Assembly: GCA_947252755.1 (NCBI GenBank) | Contig: CAMXWV010000008.1 | Coordinates: forward strand, 59,505 to 123,504 | DNA length: 64,000 nt | Source: an uncultured Dermabacter sp. | GTDB lineage: Bacteria; Actinomycetota; Actinomycetes; Actinomycetales; Dermabacteraceae | Reading direction: 5' to 3' | Shown: positions 63,184-64,000 of the stretch, one piece after another | Layout: every line of letters begins with the position of its first letter | Position numbering within the stretch: the first letter of the stretch is position 1 | Translations under genes and position numbers: made by a program | Notes under the pieces: generated by a model | The model's database searches: none | Told to the model about the DNA's origin: nothing | What the model saw: only the letters and a program-made list of their open reading frames with translations

Positions 63184-63272
63184 GTTCGCTCGTTCTTGGG
63201 CTCTGCGCTGGGACTGGCCTGCGCCCGTGTGTTGCACGATGACGATGCAGCGCCGGGGAACCGGATAGTGGC

Positions 63273-63479
63273 GTGTCAGCTATTGAATTTGATCCTCCTA
63301 TTGGATACCCCAGCATCGAGAAATTTGATGATTGGGCGGAGTGGGAGTCGCGGAATCAATTCCGGTCTGGACGGAGCTATGCGGCGATGCGCGATGGCAG
63401 GTCGGTCCGCAAGTCCATTAATGCGCAGTTGAATGATATTTGTCAGAAGTTTCGGAACCTGGGCTATGAGATGGCTTAG
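63273..63479 (+). CDS. Hypothetical 68-aa protein downstream of the CRISPR array
   Basis: GTG start without a strong ribosome site. The product is hydrophilic and soluble (EFDPPIGYPSIEKFDDWAEW; KSINAQLNDICQKF). GC content is well below that of neighbouring genes (about 50%), suggesting acquired DNA. No family recognised. It precedes a secreted-protein gene by 24 bp in the same direction. Confidence 0.5.
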   Translation: MSAIEFDPPIGYPSIEKFDDWAEWESRNQFRSGRSYAAMRDGRSVRKSINAQLNDICQKFRNLGYEMA

Positions 63480-63503
63480 GTTGGTAGATAATAGGAGAGC
63501 GAT

Positions 63504-63998
63504 ATGGCTGTTCGATTTGATGGTGTACGGCAGTGGTCTGGAAAGAAGAAAGTTGGCGCGGGGTGTTGTTGTGCTGGTTTAGCGTTGTTTGTGATGGCGG
63601 GGATTGGTGGTGCTTTGACTGGTGCTGGCGGCGATACTGCTCCTAGTGCGGCGCCCTCTGCTAGTGCGGCAGCGGCGGCGCCCGTGACTTCAGCACCTGC
63701 TGCGGCGACGAGTACCAAGGCGAAGCCAAACGCGACGAGTGCCGCGCCGGAGGCGACATTGACGAAGTCTGCGCCGCCGGCGAAGAGCCCAGAGGAGGAG
63801 GCGCAGGAGTGGGCGGAGCAGGTGAATAAGACTGCGCTGATCGGCGCGAAGGATTGGCAGGATTATTGCGAGGGAGACTACTCCTTCGGATCCTGTTACG
63901 TGACTGATGTCTATGCGACGGAGAAAGGGGATTTGTACGTAAAGAGGCTCTTCACAGATGAGGGTGTAGGAGCTGGCGGCGTGGCGGTGTCGGGGTAG
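63504..63998 (+). CDS. Hypothetical membrane-anchored/secreted protein
   Basis: 164 aa, ending just inside the window. AGGAGAGCGAT precedes the ATG. A basic start (SGKKKVG) precedes a Cys-containing hydrophobic segment (AGCCCAGLALFVMAGIGG), then an Ala/Ser/Pro/Thr-rich spacer (about 45-90) and a small C-terminal domain with two Cys (DYCEGDY...GSCYV). The layout resembles the small lipoproteins at 18.5-20.8 kb but the sequence is unrelated. Function unknown. Confidence 0.65.
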   Translation: MAVRFDGVRQWSGKKKVGAGCCCAGLALFVMAGIGGALTGAGGDTAPSAAPSASAAAAAPVTSAPAAATSTKAKPNATSAAPEATLTKSAPPAKSPEEEAQEWAEQVNKTALIGAKDWQDYCEGDYSFGSCYVTDVYATEKGDLYVKRLFTDEGVGAGGVAVSG

Positions 63999-64000
63999 GC

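Noticed and set aside
59096..63237. Many open frames on the minus strand across the CRISPR array with repeated AHPRIRGEH, SSPHSRGT and IPAFAGNT peptides
   Set aside because: These are the CRISPR repeat read in three frames in turn (61-bp period). They are artefacts often seen as false proteins in databases.

Overview
The window is high-GC (roughly 65%) actinobacterial chromosome. Frequent GTG starts, Shine-Dalgarno sites, the pcnA / DUF6049 / murJ / pseudokinase cluster and the ponA-rpsF-ssb-rpsR-rplI cluster are typical of the origin-proximal region of Actinobacteria. Gene content fits the order Micrococcales, perhaps a Dermabacteraceae-like genus, but the genus cannot be fixed from this sequence alone.

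Layout. 1-7051 (minus): envelope operon with a DUF6049 exported protein, lipid II flippase MurJ, a pseudokinase with an extracellular discoidin-like domain, and a truncated membrane protein. 7142-13685 (plus): CCA-adding enzyme, a class A penicillin-binding protein, then bS6, SSB, bS18 and bL9 ending in a strong terminator. 13.8-21.1 kb is accessory: a DUF559-type gene split at a G9 tract and bracketed by a 74-bp inverted element, an amino-acid permease, tRNA-Leu(CAG), an HXXEE membrane protein, an alpha/beta hydrolase broken by an amber codon, and three tandem copies of a small lipoprotein gene, each with the same upstream palindrome. 21.1-36.9 kb: SDR dehydrogenase, CorA, PiT phosphate transporter, SelO, an Hsp90-NadE-giant-helical-protein operon, HAD phosphatase, CPBP protease, glutamate dehydrogenase, and an AztD-like zinc chaperone under a Zur-type palindrome. 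37.2-49.4 kb: GH4 glycosidase, sugar kinase, TauE exporter, D-serine ammonia-lyase, ABC exporter, a second Vsr/DUF559-like gene bracketed by palindromic elements, an isochorismatase-like hydrolase with an NCS1 permease, and a metallo-beta-lactamase-fold hydrolase.

50.0-63.2 kb: a complete type I-E CRISPR-Cas system in canonical order (cas3-cse1-cse2-cas7-cas5-cas6e-cas1-cas2), all overlapping or nearly so. It is read from a near-consensus promoter (TTGCAG, 17 bp, TATGAT) with a palindrome over the -10/+1 region. Cas2 is followed by a short leader and an array of 67 repeats (66 spacers), whose last three repeats are decayed. Beyond it lie two small genes of lower GC.

The most notable observations are the complete absence of A at the first spacer base in all 66 spacers; a pair of neighbouring spacers sharing an 18-mer; two unrelated palindromic-element pairs each bracketing a DUF559/Vsr-like gene in about 1.45 kb; a homopolymer-split (possibly phase-variable) gene; a Zur-like operator with a second near-copy over the start of a leaderless gene; the Hsp90-NadE-helical repeat operon; and expanded low-complexity inserts inside several conserved enzymes.
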